Source: Oceanococcus sp. (GTDB lineage: Bacteria > Pseudomonadota > Gammaproteobacteria > Nevskiales > Oceanococcaceae). From it: a stretch of DNA of 64,000 bases. Below the pieces are notes generated by a model that searched no databases, had not been told where the DNA came from, and was given only the letters and a program-made list of their open reading frames with translations. The DNA lies in NCBI GenBank assembly GCA_030147945.1, contig JASBUL010000059.1, positions 1 through 64,000 on the forward strand. Reading direction: 5' to 3'. Position 1 is the first letter of the stretch. Each line of letters starts with the position of its first letter. The translations under genes were made by a program, and so were the position numbers. Below are positions 1 through 8,346 of this stretch, one piece after another.

Positions 1-115
1 ACGTAGAGCTCATTCCCGCGATTGTACTGTACTGCTTATTGACGTTCGCTTGAATGCTCTCTTAGTTGGTGGCTTCGCCACTTTCCAAGGAGCACCCGCA
101 CAAATTACTTGCTTG

Positions 116-209
116 ATTTTTAAAGAACTTTTGACGACTCGCCCCGCTCGTGTGAAGCAGGCTGCTCGTCAAGGGAGGCGTATGATACATGCCTGCTCAG
201 AGGCGTCAA
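116..209 (-). promoter_or_regulatory. rRNA operon promoter and boxA leader (16S gene lies off the left edge)
   Basis: Read on the minus strand. A -35 TTGACG (204-209) and a -10 TATCAT (182-187) are 16 bp apart, with T/A-rich DNA upstream (210-240) and a GC-rich discriminator, as in rRNA promoters. Downstream lie a 7-bp stem (TTGACGA/TCGTCAA, 131-137 with 166-172) and then GTTCTTTAAAAAT (116-128). The latter resembles the boxA antitermination signal of gammaproteobacterial rrn leaders. The sequence after boxA (CAAGCAAGTAATTTGTG...) also looks like a Pseudomonas-type pre-16S leader. The 16S gene itself is not in the window, so the call rests on the leader alone. Confidence 0.7.
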
Positions 210-240
210 CTGTTTTTTTCACTTCTTCGTAAAATTTTCA

Positions 241-400
241 GTTTGGCCTGCTCTTGCCACGTATTTACGGGGATTTTCAGCACCTGGGAAACGCTCAAGC
301 ACCGCAAATTCAGGACAGCTCGCGCGGTTTCGAAGCCGTAAGCGGCCCCTCGGCACCAATCCCTTCGATACCGCATCACACCAACGCATCGTGGACGCGA
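241..400. other. Intergenic DNA between ctaB and the rRNA promoter
   Basis: I see no credible ORF, hairpin with a T-run, or RNA gene here. It separates the end of ctaB from the upstream edge of the rRNA promoter. Both units run leftwards on the minus strand. Confidence 0.4.
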
Positions 401-1303
401 CTAAGCTGACACAATCGGTAGCAGGTAGTGATCCAGCAACAACAACGCAAATATCGCCATCAGATAGATGATCGAATAGTTGAACAGCTTGCGTGGCAAA
501 TCATCAACAGGTTTACGCACCAACTGCCAGGACCACAGCAGGTACAACACCCCAAGCGGCAGCGCGCCTGCCAGATAGAGCCATCCACTCATCTGCGCCA
601 CGTAAGGCAGCAGCGCCACGGCAAACAGGATTGCGGTGTAGAGCAGAATCTGCAGGCTGGTGAATTGCACCCCATGGGTGACCGGCAGCATCGGAATCCC
701 CGCGCGGGCATATTCCTCACGCCGATCAATCGCCAAAGCCCAAAAATGCGGGGGCGTCCAGGCAAAGATAATCAGGAACAGGATCAGCGCATGGGCATGC
801 ACCTCACCGGTGACAGCCGTCCAGCCAAGCAGCGGCGGCGCGGCACCCGCCGCCCCACCGATCACGATGTTCTGCGGCGTCGCGCGCTTCAGGAACAGAG
901 TGTAAATCACCGCGTAACCAACCAGGGAAATCAGCGTCAACCACATCGTCAGCGTATTGGTCAGCCAGTACAGCAAGGCCGCACCGGTGATGCCCAGCAC
1001 CGCAGCGAAGCCGAGTGCCTGGGCATCGCTCAGTGTGCCGGTCGGCAGCGGTCGGCGCCGAGTTCGGGCCATACGCGCATCGGCCTCACGATCGGCCCAC
1101 TGATTGAGCACAGCCGCGCAGGCCGAGCACAGCCAGATACCCGCACTGCCCCCGAGCAGCACCGGCCAAGGCACCACTCCCGGAGTTGCCAGAAACATGC
1201 CAATCACGGCTGTGAAGACTAGCAGCAAAACAACTCGCGGCTTGGTCAGCTCGTAGTATTCACGCCAGCGTGCAACTGGCAGGGTCTCGGTCGTACTGCT
1301 CAT
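401..1303 (-). CDS. ctaB: Protoheme IX farnesyltransferase (heme O synthase)
   Basis: Adds a farnesyl group to heme B to make heme O, the precursor of heme A for the aa3-type oxidase encoded upstream. It is an integral inner-membrane protein of the UbiA prenyltransferase superfamily. Its 300 residues are mostly hydrophobic helices, with the diphosphate-binding NxxxDxxxD motif at N67, D71 and D75 followed by a basic RTRRRPLP stretch, as in CyoE/CtaB. The ATG overlaps the stop of ctaA (ATGA, 1300-1303), so the two heme-modifying enzymes are translationally coupled. It is the last gene of the cox cluster; no clear terminator was seen after it. Confidence 0.95.
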   Translation of the reverse strand: MSSTTETLPVARWREYYELTKPRVVLLLVFTAVIGMFLATPGVVPWPVLLGGSAGIWLCSACAAVLNQWADREADARMARTRRRPLPTGTLSDAQALGFAAVLGITGAALLYWLTNTLTMWLTLISLVGYAVIYTLFLKRATPQNIVIGGAAGAAPPLLGWTAVTGEVHAHALILFLIIFAWTPPHFWALAIDRREEYARAGIPMLPVTHGVQFTSLQILLYTAILFAVALLPYVAQMSGWLYLAGALPLGVLYLLWSWQLVRKPVDDLPRKLFNYSIIYLMAIFALLLLDHYLLPIVSA

Positions 1304-2301
1304 GGCGATACATCCACCAGCGCTGCCGAACTCGGGCGTTCCCGGCGCGCCATTACGTTAATACTGACAACCACCAGGGCGAGCAGCGCGGCGCCCCCGT
1401 TATGGGCCGCAGCAACCAGCAAGGGCAATCCCAGCTTTACGCTGGCGATACCCAGCGCCAGCTGCAGGCTCAACGCCCCACCCAGCAGCACCGCCAGCAC
1501 GCGTGCTTGGGTGCGCCGCCAAATGAGAACGGCCAGGCTGAACAGGGTCAGCGCGGTCACGATCGCACCGAGCCGATGGGTCAGATGGATGGCGGTACGT
1601 GCTGGACTCTCCAGAATGCCGTACTCGAAGTTGATACCCAGGCCATGCCACAACACAAAAGCGCTGGAGAAGTCGGTATCCGACGGCCACCACTGTCCAT
1701 GACAGGTTGGAAAATCCGGGCATGCCAGCGCTGCGTAGTTGCTGCTGGTCCAGCCGCCAAGGAAGATCTGCCCGATCAACACCAGCAAGGCGACCAACGA
1801 AAAACCTCGCAAGGCACGCAAGCCCTGCCCCACCGGGGCCGGGTTCTGCAGCAGACGTAACCACAATAAAAGGCTCAGGGTGGTCATGCCGCCAAGCAAA
1901 TGCGAACTGACCGCGAGCGGCTTGAGCTGCCAGGTCACCGTCCACATACCGAGGATGCCCTGAAAAATCACCACCCCGACCAGCCCCAGCAACAGGCTTC
2001 TCGGCAACCCGCGTTTCCAGCCGAAAACCGCCAGCGCGATGATCAGCAAGCCAAGGGTGGATGCGAAATAGCGATGGACCATCTCCTTCCAGGCCTTGGC
2101 GGCCTCCAGCGGGCGCTCCGCATGTCCTGCATGGGCTTCCGCCACCTGTGCATCGGGCACCAGTATCTTGCCGTAGCAACCCGGCCAGTCAGGGCAGCCA
2201 AGCCCAGCGTCTGACAGACGCACGTAAGCGCCCAGGACCACGATGCCAAAGCACAGGATCAGCGTGAACAGCGACAGTTTCTTGTAGGCAGCATCAGACA
2301 C
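1300..2301 (-). CDS. ctaA: Heme A synthase (COX15/CtaA)
   Basis: Oxidises the C8 methyl group of heme O to a formyl group, giving heme A for the caa3 oxidase. It has 333 residues with about eight transmembrane segments. The N-terminal signature GAYVRLSDAGLGCPDWPGC is typical of the type of CtaA found in proteobacteria, with a conserved cysteine pair on the periplasmic side. It overlaps ctaB by four bases and follows the thioredoxin-like assembly gene by about 86 bp, so it is probably part of the cox assembly transcript. Function is assigned from family motifs and context. Confidence 0.94.
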   Translation of the reverse strand: MSDAAYKKLSLFTLILCFGIVVLGAYVRLSDAGLGCPDWPGCYGKILVPDAQVAEAHAGHAERPLEAAKAWKEMVHRYFASTLGLLIIALAVFGWKRGLPRSLLLGLVGVVIFQGILGMWTVTWQLKPLAVSSHLLGGMTTLSLLLWLRLLQNPAPVGQGLRALRGFSLVALLVLIGQIFLGGWTSSNYAALACPDFPTCHGQWWPSDTDFSSAFVLWHGLGINFEYGILESPARTAIHLTHRLGAIVTALTLFSLAVLIWRRTQARVLAVLLGGALSLQLALGIASVKLGLPLLVAAAHNGGAALLALVVVSINVMARRERPSSAALVDVSP

Positions 2302-2387
2302 GGCAAAGCCATTTGGGTGTGGGGGTAACCGGGTATTTTAAGGTTTTCAGCGTGATTCGGCATCCGTCGCAGCACGCAGCGGATGGC

Positions 2388-2975
2388 TTATCCGATATTG
2401 GACAGCTTGAGCAGATGCTTGATGTCCTTGTACATACCTTCCAGCGGCAGCTCATCGCCGTAATACATCAGAAAGTTGCCCAACGGATCGATCAGCAGCA
2501 CCGGATCTCGAACCGGCAACTCACCGAGCCAGCCATCAAATCGCGCGCGATCCTGTGCACTCAGCGATAGCACCTTCAAACGCGGATGGCCTTCGCCCAG
2601 TGCGGCAGCCAGCGTAGCGGCTTCGGCAGGCTCGGCAACCAGCACGGCACGCTGGACGCGTCCGCGACGTCGATGCAAGAGCGTACGCATCTGTCGGGTT
2701 TGCCACAGGCGGTACTGGCAATCGTCCGCGCACGGTGCACGCTGCACATGCAGGATTGTCCATAACCCTTCCAGGGTTTCAGCCCCACCCTCGGCCAGCT
2801 GAAATTCGACATCGGGCAGCGGTCGCGCCGGATTGAGCAAGTAGCCCTCAGCGGTATAGCTGTGCGGCTTCCACGAGTCGGGGCCGTAGTACAGCACCGC
2901 GGCCAGCACCATCGGTGCAAAAAACAGCACCGCCATGGCGATGAACTTAAGGCGATTACGATTTCTCTGGGTCAT
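2388..2975 (-). CDS. Membrane-anchored thioredoxin/SCO-like protein of the cox cluster
   Basis: A 195-residue protein with one N-terminal membrane segment (about residues 11-29) and a periplasmic domain. That domain carries a CxxxC pair (C82 and C86, in PCADDCQ) at the point where SCO1/PrrC copper chaperones carry theirs. Genes of this kind commonly sit between SURF1 and ctaA in gammaproteobacterial cox clusters and are usually listed as hypothetical. A role in CuA-site thiol reduction or copper delivery is my inference. I chose the ATG at 2975 because it overlaps the SURF1 stop (ATGA); the frame is open for 39 more codons upstream, but those lie inside SURF1. Confidence 0.8.
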   Translation of the reverse strand: MTQRNRNRLKFIAMAVLFFAPMVLAAVLYYGPDSWKPHSYTAEGYLLNPARPLPDVEFQLAEGGAETLEGLWTILHVQRAPCADDCQYRLWQTRQMRTLLHRRRGRVQRAVLVAEPAEAATLAAALGEGHPRLKVLSLSAQDRARFDGWLGELPVRDPVLLIDPLGNFLMYYGDELPLEGMYKDIKHLLKLSNIG

Positions 2976-3682
2976 GGCGATGAGCGTTTGAAATTCAGAA
3001 GGAGATACAAAATCAGGGCGGTCAGCATCAGCGCAGCCCACTGAAAGGCGTAACCATAATGCCGCTCCGGCGGGATGCCCAGATCGGTCCATTCACGGAC
3101 AAATCCGCTGGGGGCATCCGGATCGAGCAAAACAATACCGTTGGCCACCGGACGCTGATACAAGCACTCCAGCAAGCCATGCGAAGGGTAATTGAGCCGC
3201 TGCGGCCAGGACACCTGGGCGCTGTCGCAACGCCCGTCGTCGGTGGCCAGACCAGCCCGCGGCAGGCTGCGCCAGAAACCGCGCAGGGTCACGGTTTGGT
3301 CTGGTAGATCGCCTGTTTGCGGCAGCTGTTCGCGGCGCAGCGGACTGGCTATCCAGCCCCGGTTGACCAGCACCACATTGGCGGACGCCTGCAATAGCAA
3401 GGGCGTCCACACTTCAACGCCTATGCGCTTGTTATGGGTCTTGTTATCCAGCAACACCTCTTGCGCAGGCATCCAGCGCCCGCGCAGTTCGACCCGACGA
3501 CCGTGCGCCGGCAGCGCCCCGTTGCGCGCAACATCGACCACCGCATCACTGCGACTGCCCTGACGCGCTATGATGTCGACCTTTTCCTGCCCGCGCTGCA
3601 TCTGCCACCAGGCCAGACTGCCAAACAGCATCACTGCCAGGCACGTCACCAGCGTGGCCCAGACCGGCGGGCGAAATCTCAC
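2972..3682 (-). CDS. SURF1-family cytochrome oxidase assembly protein
   Basis: Assists insertion of heme A into subunit I. The 236 residues show the family layout: an N-terminal membrane helix (about residues 8-26, followed by WWQMQRGQEK), a soluble periplasmic domain with NRGWI, and a C-terminal helix ending YAFQWAALMLTALILYLLL. The start is GTG at 3680-3682, with AGGGTAG a few bases upstream. The start codon lies only 12 bp from the ATG of the divergent DUF2909 gene, so each gene's ribosome-binding site lies in or beside the other's start. Downstream it overlaps the thioredoxin-like gene by four bases. Confidence 0.9.
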   Translation of the reverse strand: MRFRPPVWATLVTCLAVMLFGSLAWWQMQRGQEKVDIIARQGSRSDAVVDVARNGALPAHGRRVELRGRWMPAQEVLLDNKTHNKRIGVEVWTPLLLQASANVVLVNRGWIASPLRREQLPQTGDLPDQTVTLRGFWRSLPRAGLATDDGRCDSAQVSWPQRLNYPSHGLLECLYQRPVANGIVLLDPDAPSGFVREWTDLGIPPERHYGYAFQWAALMLTALILYLLLNFKRSSP

Positions 3683-3694
3683 GGGGCTACCCTG

Positions 3695-3898
3695 ATGAAA
3701 CTGTTCATTTCACTGATGTTGCTGGCCATCATCGTGTCTCTCGGATTCGCGATGTTTTTCATGCTCAACGATTCGGGACCAAAGAAACGCACGGTGAATG
3801 CCCTGATGTTTCGTGTCGGCCTTTCGGTGAGCCTGATTGTGATACTGATCATCAGCTATTTCATGGGCTGGATTCAGCCCCACGGCATCGTGCCATAA
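3695..3898 (+). CDS. DUF2909 twin-transmembrane small protein
   Basis: A 67-residue protein made of two hydrophobic helices (about 3-23 and 38-58) joined by a short polar, basic loop (SGPKKRTVN). It matches the DUF2909 'twin transmembrane' proteins found in proteobacterial cox clusters, whose function is unknown. It is the only plus-strand gene in the oxidase cluster, transcribed against SURF1 and coxC. The ATG at 3695 gives a full-length protein; the longer open frame upstream is antisense to SURF1. It ends just before a bidirectional terminator. Confidence 0.82.
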   Translation: MKLFISLMLLAIIVSLGFAMFFMLNDSGPKKRTVNALMFRVGLSVSLIVILIISYFMGWIQPHGIVP

Positions 3899-3923
3899 CA
3901 AAAGCAGGAACACGCGGGGCAAG

Positions 3924-3950
3924 AAAAAGGGCGCCGGTGGCGCCCTTTTT
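3924..3950. terminator. Bidirectional intrinsic terminator between DUF2909 and coxC
   Basis: A GGGCGCC stem (3929-3935) pairs with GGCGCCC (3939-3945) across a three-base loop. It is flanked by five A on the left and five T on the right, so it can end transcripts from both the plus-strand DUF2909 gene and minus-strand coxC. Confidence 0.85.
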
Positions 3951-3972
3951 CATGACGGTATGCCGTGCCGGG

Positions 3973-4833
3973 CTACAGAATGTAGACGAACACGAACAGG
4001 CCGAGCCAGACCACGTCGACAAAGTGCCAATACCAGGCCACACCTTCAAAGCCGAAATGCGAGTCGGATTTGAAGTGCCCTTTCATCAAGCGCAGCGTAA
4101 TCACCAGCAGCATCAGGGTACCGAGGGTGACGTGCATGCCGTGGAAGCCGGTGAGCATGAAGAAGGTGGAACCGTAGATGCCCGACTCCAGCGTCAGATT
4201 CAGATGCTGGTAGGCCACGATGTACTCTTCGGCCTGGAAGAACAGGAAGATGCAACCCAGGGCCACGGTTGCCCACATCCACAGAATCACATTGCGGCGC
4301 GGCTTGTTTTCACGCAGACCGTGGTGAGCGAAGGTCAGTGTCACACCCGAGGTCAGCAGCAGCATGGTGTTGAGGAACGGCACGCCCCATGGCGGGATGA
4401 TGCCGAAATCGCCACCAACGCCACCCGGGCCATTGGTCGGCCAGGCGTTCTCGAACTGCGGCCAAAGCACCGCGTTGGTCATCACATCACTGCCACCCAG
4501 CCACGGCAGCGAAAGCTGGCGTGCGTAGAACAGGGCGCCGAAGAACGCACCGAAAAACATCACTTCGGAGAAGATGAACCAGCCCATGCCCCAACGATAG
4601 GTCATGTCGACCTGCTGGCCGTATTTGCCGGACTCGGATTCATTGATGATGCCGCGGAACCAGATCCAGATGAACGCCAGCGAGATCGCCAGCCCGGTCC
4701 AGATCAGCATCGAAGCGCCATGACCGTTGAGATAGTTGGATACACCGCCCAACATCAGGAACAGGCCAATCGTCAGATAGAACGGCCACGCAGTGGGGGC
4801 AGGAACGAAGTATCCGCCAGTATTGCTCGACAT
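3973..4833 (-). CDS. coxC: Cytochrome c oxidase subunit III
   Basis: Structural subunit of the aa3/caa3 oxidase that stabilises the D-pathway of subunit I. From the ATG at 4833 the protein is 286 residues, starting MSSNTGGYFVPAPTAWPF, with about seven membrane helices. It shows the family stretches RWGMGWFIFSEVMFFGAFFGALFYAR, TNGPGGVGG and GFHGMHVTLGT. A longer frame runs to 4884 but would overlap the end of ctaG, so the shorter start is preferred. A terminator separates it from SURF1, so the assembly genes further left may need their own promoter or read-through. Confidence 0.95.
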   Translation of the reverse strand: MSSNTGGYFVPAPTAWPFYLTIGLFLMLGGVSNYLNGHGASMLIWTGLAISLAFIWIWFRGIINESESGKYGQQVDMTYRWGMGWFIFSEVMFFGAFFGALFYARQLSLPWLGGSDVMTNAVLWPQFENAWPTNGPGGVGGDFGIIPPWGVPFLNTMLLLTSGVTLTFAHHGLRENKPRRNVILWMWATVALGCIFLFFQAEEYIVAYQHLNLTLESGIYGSTFFMLTGFHGMHVTLGTLMLLVITLRLMKGHFKSDSHFGFEGVAWYWHFVDVVWLGLFVFVYIL

Positions 4834-4849
4834 CTCTAAGCTACTCCAA

Positions 4850-5410
4850 TCACTGGGCGGCCTGGGCCAGCCCGGTTGCATCAAATAAGGTATACGACAG
4901 GGTTACCGTAGTAACCTCCGGCGGCAAAGCGGGATCCAGCATGAAGCGGACCGGCATCTGTTTGTATTCGCCGGCATCCAGCGTCTGCTGGGAAAAACAG
5001 AAGCATTCGGTCTTGCGCACGTAGCGGGCCGCATTCCACGGCACCACACTGGGTGTGGCCTGGGTGATGTAATCCTGCGCGGTCCGGTTCTCGGCAAAAA
5101 AGTTGACCGTATACAACTTGCCCGGATGCACTTCGATGGCGTTGGTTTCCGCCCCGAAGCCCCAGTCCAGACTGTTGTTCACCGTGGTCAGGAACTCCAC
5201 ACGCACAACGCGATCCTGATCCGGCGCTTCGGCCACGCTGTCCTGCAACTGTATGCCGTCGGTTTTGCCGTTCAGGCCTGTGATGTCACAGACCAGACCG
5301 TAAAGCGGCACCAGGGCATAGCCGAAGGCAAACATGCCCAGCACCAGACCGCCCAGACGAGCCAAATGCCAAACGCGCTGGCGTGGTGAACGCTGCTTGT
5401 CAGCGCTCAC
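4850..5410 (-). CDS. ctaG: Cytochrome c oxidase copper chaperone CtaG/Cox11
   Basis: Delivers copper to the CuB site of subunit I. Its 186 residues comprise a short cytoplasmic tail, one membrane anchor (about 18-38) and a periplasmic immunoglobulin-like domain. The copper-binding CFCF motif is present in KTECFCFSQQTL, and VNNSLDWGF and QDYITQATPSVVPW are also family-typical. The start is GTG (5408-5410), overlapping the TGA of the 38-codon gene upstream. This places it between coxA and coxC, the usual proteobacterial order coxB-coxA-ctaG-coxC. Confidence 0.95.
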   Translation of the reverse strand: MSADKQRSPRQRVWHLARLGGLVLGMFAFGYALVPLYGLVCDITGLNGKTDGIQLQDSVAEAPDQDRVVRVEFLTTVNNSLDWGFGAETNAIEVHPGKLYTVNFFAENRTAQDYITQATPSVVPWNAARYVRKTECFCFSQQTLDAGEYKQMPVRFMLDPALPPEVTTVTLSYTLFDATGLAQAAQ

Positions 5411-5523
5411 CGCGACATCACCACAAACATGGCGAAATAGAACGTCAGCGCAACCGCGCCCAGCATCAGTGCGAGACGCACATTGCTGGGACGCTTGTTG
5501 TTACGCGGGTCCTGATCGCTCAC
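5407..5523 (-). CDS. Small single-helix oxidase assembly protein, 38 aa
   Basis: A short gene too small for ordinary ORF listings. It starts GTG (5521-5523), two bases after the coxA stop, and its TGA (5407-5409) overlaps the GTG of ctaG. The product begins MSDQDPRNNKRPSNVRLAL, continues as one membrane helix (LMLGAVALTFYFAMFVVM) and ends SR. In betaproteobacteria a 'cytochrome oxidase small assembly protein' of this size and shape sits in the same place, which supports it being real. Its function is unknown; stabilising subunit I or CtaG is my inference. Confidence 0.75.
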   Translation of the reverse strand: MSDQDPRNNKRPSNVRLALMLGAVALTFYFAMFVVMSR

Positions 5524-5525
5524 GT

Positions 5526-7160
5526 TTAAGCTCGCGACGGGGCCGCAGCCGGCTCATCGTGCACCGCAGTGATTTCGCTCTCGCTGATCACCGGCGGGGT
5601 TTCAAAAGTGTGATATGGCGCCGGCGACGGCACGGTCCATTCCAGCCCATGAGCCCCTTCCCAAACGCGCGCGGTCGCCGGAGCACCCTTACGCATCACA
5701 CAGTTCACGATCCAGTTGTAGGCCATGATGAACTGCGCGATGAAGAAGAAGAATGCGCCGATGGACGAAATCACGTTCCAGTCGGTGAACTGCACGGCGT
5801 AGTCAGGAATACGGCGCGGCATACCCGCCAGACCGGCAAAATGCTGCGGGAAGAAAGTCAGGTTAATGGCGATTGCCGACAGCCAGAAATGCAGCTTGCC
5901 GAGACCTTCGTGATACATGTGCCCGGTCCACTTCGGCATCCAGTAGTACATGCCGGCGATGATCGAGAACACAGCACCCGGCACCAGCACATAGTGGAAA
6001 TGCGCAACCACAAAGTAGCTGTCGTGGTACTGGAAATCAGCCGGAGCAATCGCCAGCATCAACCCAGAAAAACCACCGATGGTGAACAGGAACACGAAGC
6101 CCAGCGCGAACAACATCGGTGTTTCGAAGGTCATGGACCCGCGCCACATGGTGGCCACCCAGTTGAACACTTTGACCCCGGTGGGCACCGCGATAAGCAT
6201 GGTGGCGAACATGAAGAACAACTCGCCAGCCAGCGGCATACCCACCGTAAACATGTGGTGGGCCCACACGATGAACGACAGGAATGCGATCGAAGCCATG
6301 GCGTAGACCATGGAGTCGTAGCCGAACAAGGTCTTGCGCGCGAAGGTCGGAATGATCGTGGAGACGATACCGAAAGCCGGCAGAATCAGGATGTAGACCT
6401 CGGGATGACCGAAGAACCAGAAGATGTGCTGGTACATGACCGGGTCACCACCGCCGGCAGCGGTGAAGAAGCTGGTGCCGAAGTATTTGTCGGTCAGCAA
6501 CATGGTCACGGCACCGGCCAGAACCGGCATCGTCGCAATCAACAGGTAGGCCGTGATCAACCAGGACCATACGAACAACGGCATTTTCAGCAGGGTCATA
6601 CCCGGCGCGCGCATGTTCAAAATGGTCACGATCACGTTGATCGCCCCGGTGATCGAGGAGATCCCCATCAAATGGATGGCGAAGATCATGAACGGGAAGG
6701 CATCACCGGTCTGCAACACCAGCGGCGGGTACATGGTCCAGCCACTGGCCGGCGCACCGCCACCCATGAACAGGGTCGACAGCAACAGCGTGAAGGCAAA
6801 CGGCAGAATCCAGAAGCCCCAGTTGTTAACACGTGGCAGAGCCAGATCACTGGCGCCAACCATCATCGGGACCATCCAGTTGGCCAGACCGGTAAAGGCC
6901 GGCATCACCCCACCGAAAATCATGATCAACGCATGCATGGTGGTCATGGAGTTGAAGAACTCCGGATTGACCCACTGCAGGCCCGGCGAGAACAGCTCAA
7001 GACGGATAATCAGCGACATCACGCCGCCGATGAAGAACATGATGAAGGCAAACCACAGATACAGGGTGCCCAGATCTTTATGGTTGGTGGTTTTTATCCA
7101 CCGCATGATGCCCTTTTCCGGGCCGTGATCGTCGTGATGACTATCGTGATGTTCGCTCAT
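5526..7160 (-). CDS. coxA: Cytochrome c oxidase subunit I (A1-type heme-copper oxidase)
   Basis: Catalytic subunit that reduces O2 to water and pumps protons. The 544 residues form about twelve membrane helices. Visible ligands: H76 and H389 for low-spin heme a, H252, H301 and H302 for CuB with Y256 as the cross-linked tyrosine (GHPEVY), and H387 for heme a3 (HFHYVL). The glutamate in GHPEV marks the A1 subfamily. The N-terminus is rich in His and Asp ([13 protein letters not shown]), a feature seen in many proteobacterial homologues. It follows coxB by 19 bp and precedes the 38-codon gene by two. Confidence 0.97.
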   Translation of the reverse strand: MSEHHDSHHDDHGPEKGIMRWIKTTNHKDLGTLYLWFAFIMFFIGGVMSLIIRLELFSPGLQWVNPEFFNSMTTMHALIMIFGGVMPAFTGLANWMVPMMVGASDLALPRVNNWGFWILPFAFTLLLSTLFMGGGAPASGWTMYPPLVLQTGDAFPFMIFAIHLMGISSITGAINVIVTILNMRAPGMTLLKMPLFVWSWLITAYLLIATMPVLAGAVTMLLTDKYFGTSFFTAAGGGDPVMYQHIFWFFGHPEVYILILPAFGIVSTIIPTFARKTLFGYDSMVYAMASIAFLSFIVWAHHMFTVGMPLAGELFFMFATMLIAVPTGVKVFNWVATMWRGSMTFETPMLFALGFVFLFTIGGFSGLMLAIAPADFQYHDSYFVVAHFHYVLVPGAVFSIIAGMYYWMPKWTGHMYHEGLGKLHFWLSAIAINLTFFPQHFAGLAGMPRRIPDYAVQFTDWNVISSIGAFFFFIAQFIMAYNWIVNCVMRKGAPATARVWEGAHGLEWTVPSPAPYHTFETPPVISESEITAVHDEPAAAPSRA

Positions 7161-7179
7161 TGATCAGACTCCGAAAATC

Positions 7180-8346
7180 TTAGCGACGGGCAGCAATTTG
7201 GGCCGGCTGAACCACATCGCCGGCGGCATTGCCCAGGGCATTACGTTCATAGGTGACGACCGCGGCAATTTCGCGATCCTTGAGGTATGCGAAGGCCGCC
7301 ATGGCATTCTTGCCCTGCAGCACCATGTCGATGTGGGCGTCAACCGGCCCGTTCGCAATCTGACTTCCCGTCAACGGCGGGAAATTGGCAGCCGCCATCC
7401 CCGAACCATCCGCCTGATGGCAGGCCGAGCAGTAGTTCTTGTAAACCTTTTCACCTTCCGACATGAGCTGATCACGGGTCAGCTCGGCCGGCTCGCTGCT
7501 TACCGCAGGCGCATCAGCACTGGCCACTTCAACCGGTTCGGCTGCAGCGCTCTGTTCATCTGCGCCACCAACCTTGCCGCCACGCTCGGCGATCCAACGC
7601 TCATACTCTTCAAGCTGAACAGCACGCACAACCACCGGCATAAAGCCATGGTCACGACCACACAGCTCAGCGCACTGGCCACGGTAGATACCGGGCTCAT
7701 CAATCTTGGTCCACAGCTGGTTGATGTAGCCCGGAACGGCGTCCTTCTTGGTCGCCAGCTCCGGCACCCACCAAGCGTGGATGACATCATTGGAGGTCAG
7801 CAGCAAACGCACTTTCTTGCCAACCGGCAGGACCAGCGGCTCATCCACTTCCAGCAGATAGTTGGGCACATCGGCGGGATTGATACCCGAGTTCAACTGA
7901 CGCGCAACGTTGCTCTTGGCATCCATATTGGAGAAGAACGAAACGCCTTCATCCATATATTCGTAGTGCCACTTCCACTGATAGCCGGTGATCTTGATGG
8001 TGATATCGGCATCGGAGGTGTCCTCCATCTTGATCAACGTACCGGCAGCCGGAATAGCCATTGCGATCAAAATGACGAAGGGCAGCACGGTCCATGCAAT
8101 CTCGACCTTGATGCTCTCGTGGAAATCCGCCGGTTTGGGGTGAACCGACTTACGGTGAGCGATGATGGAGTAGATCATCACGCCGAACACCGCGGCGCCA
8201 ATCGCGCAGCAGATGTAGAAAATCAGCATGTGCAATCCATGCACTTCCCGGCTGATCTCGGTCACACCGACGGGCATGTTGTATTCGGCAGCATGCGCCA
8301 AACTGGCCAGCACCATGCCCGACAGGCCCCAAATCAATCGTCCCAT
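7180..8346 (-). CDS. coxB: Cytochrome c oxidase subunit II with fused cytochrome c domain (caa3 type)
   Basis: Takes electrons into the oxidase through CuA. The order is signal peptide (MGRLIWGLSGMVLASLAHA), two membrane helices, a cupredoxin domain with CuA ligands (HAWWVPEL, then C-x3-C-x3-H-x2-M in CAELCGRDHGFM), an Ala/Glu-rich linker, and a C-terminal cytochrome c domain with heme site CSACH and a Met in KNAMAAFAYL. The fused heme domain makes this a caa3-type enzyme, so it need not use a separate soluble cytochrome c in the same way as plain aa3. I chose the ATG at 8346 because GGAG lies nine bases upstream; earlier in-frame starts exist up to 8394. Confidence 0.95.
   Translation of the reverse strand: MGRLIWGLSGMVLASLAHAAEYNMPVGVTEISREVHGLHMLIFYICCAIGAAVFGVMIYSIIAHRKSVHPKPADFHESIKVEIAWTVLPFVILIAMAIPAAGTLIKMEDTSDADITIKITGYQWKWHYEYMDEGVSFFSNMDAKSNVARQLNSGINPADVPNYLLEVDEPLVLPVGKKVRLLLTSNDVIHAWWVPELATKKDAVPGYINQLWTKIDEPGIYRGQCAELCGRDHGFMPVVVRAVQLEEYERWIAERGGKVGGADEQSAAAEPVEVASADAPAVSSEPAELTRDQLMSEGEKVYKNYCSACHQADGSGMAAANFPPLTGSQIANGPVDAHIDMVLQGKNAMAAFAYLKDREIAAVVTYERNALGNAAGDVVQPAQIAARR

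Noticed and set aside
50-232. 60-codon plus-strand ORF at the left edge
   Set aside because: It lies across the rRNA leader and promoter elements read on the other strand; no start signal or family likeness.
428-1222. 264-codon open frame on the plus strand opposite ctaB
   Set aside because: Composition is Gln/Arg/His-rich with no domain; it is the antisense shadow of ctaB, whose motifs and coupled starts are clear.
5334-7163. 609-codon plus-strand frame opposite coxA
   Set aside because: Long only because of GC-rich codon bias; low-complexity His/Arg/Gln product, antisense to a fully convincing oxidase subunit.
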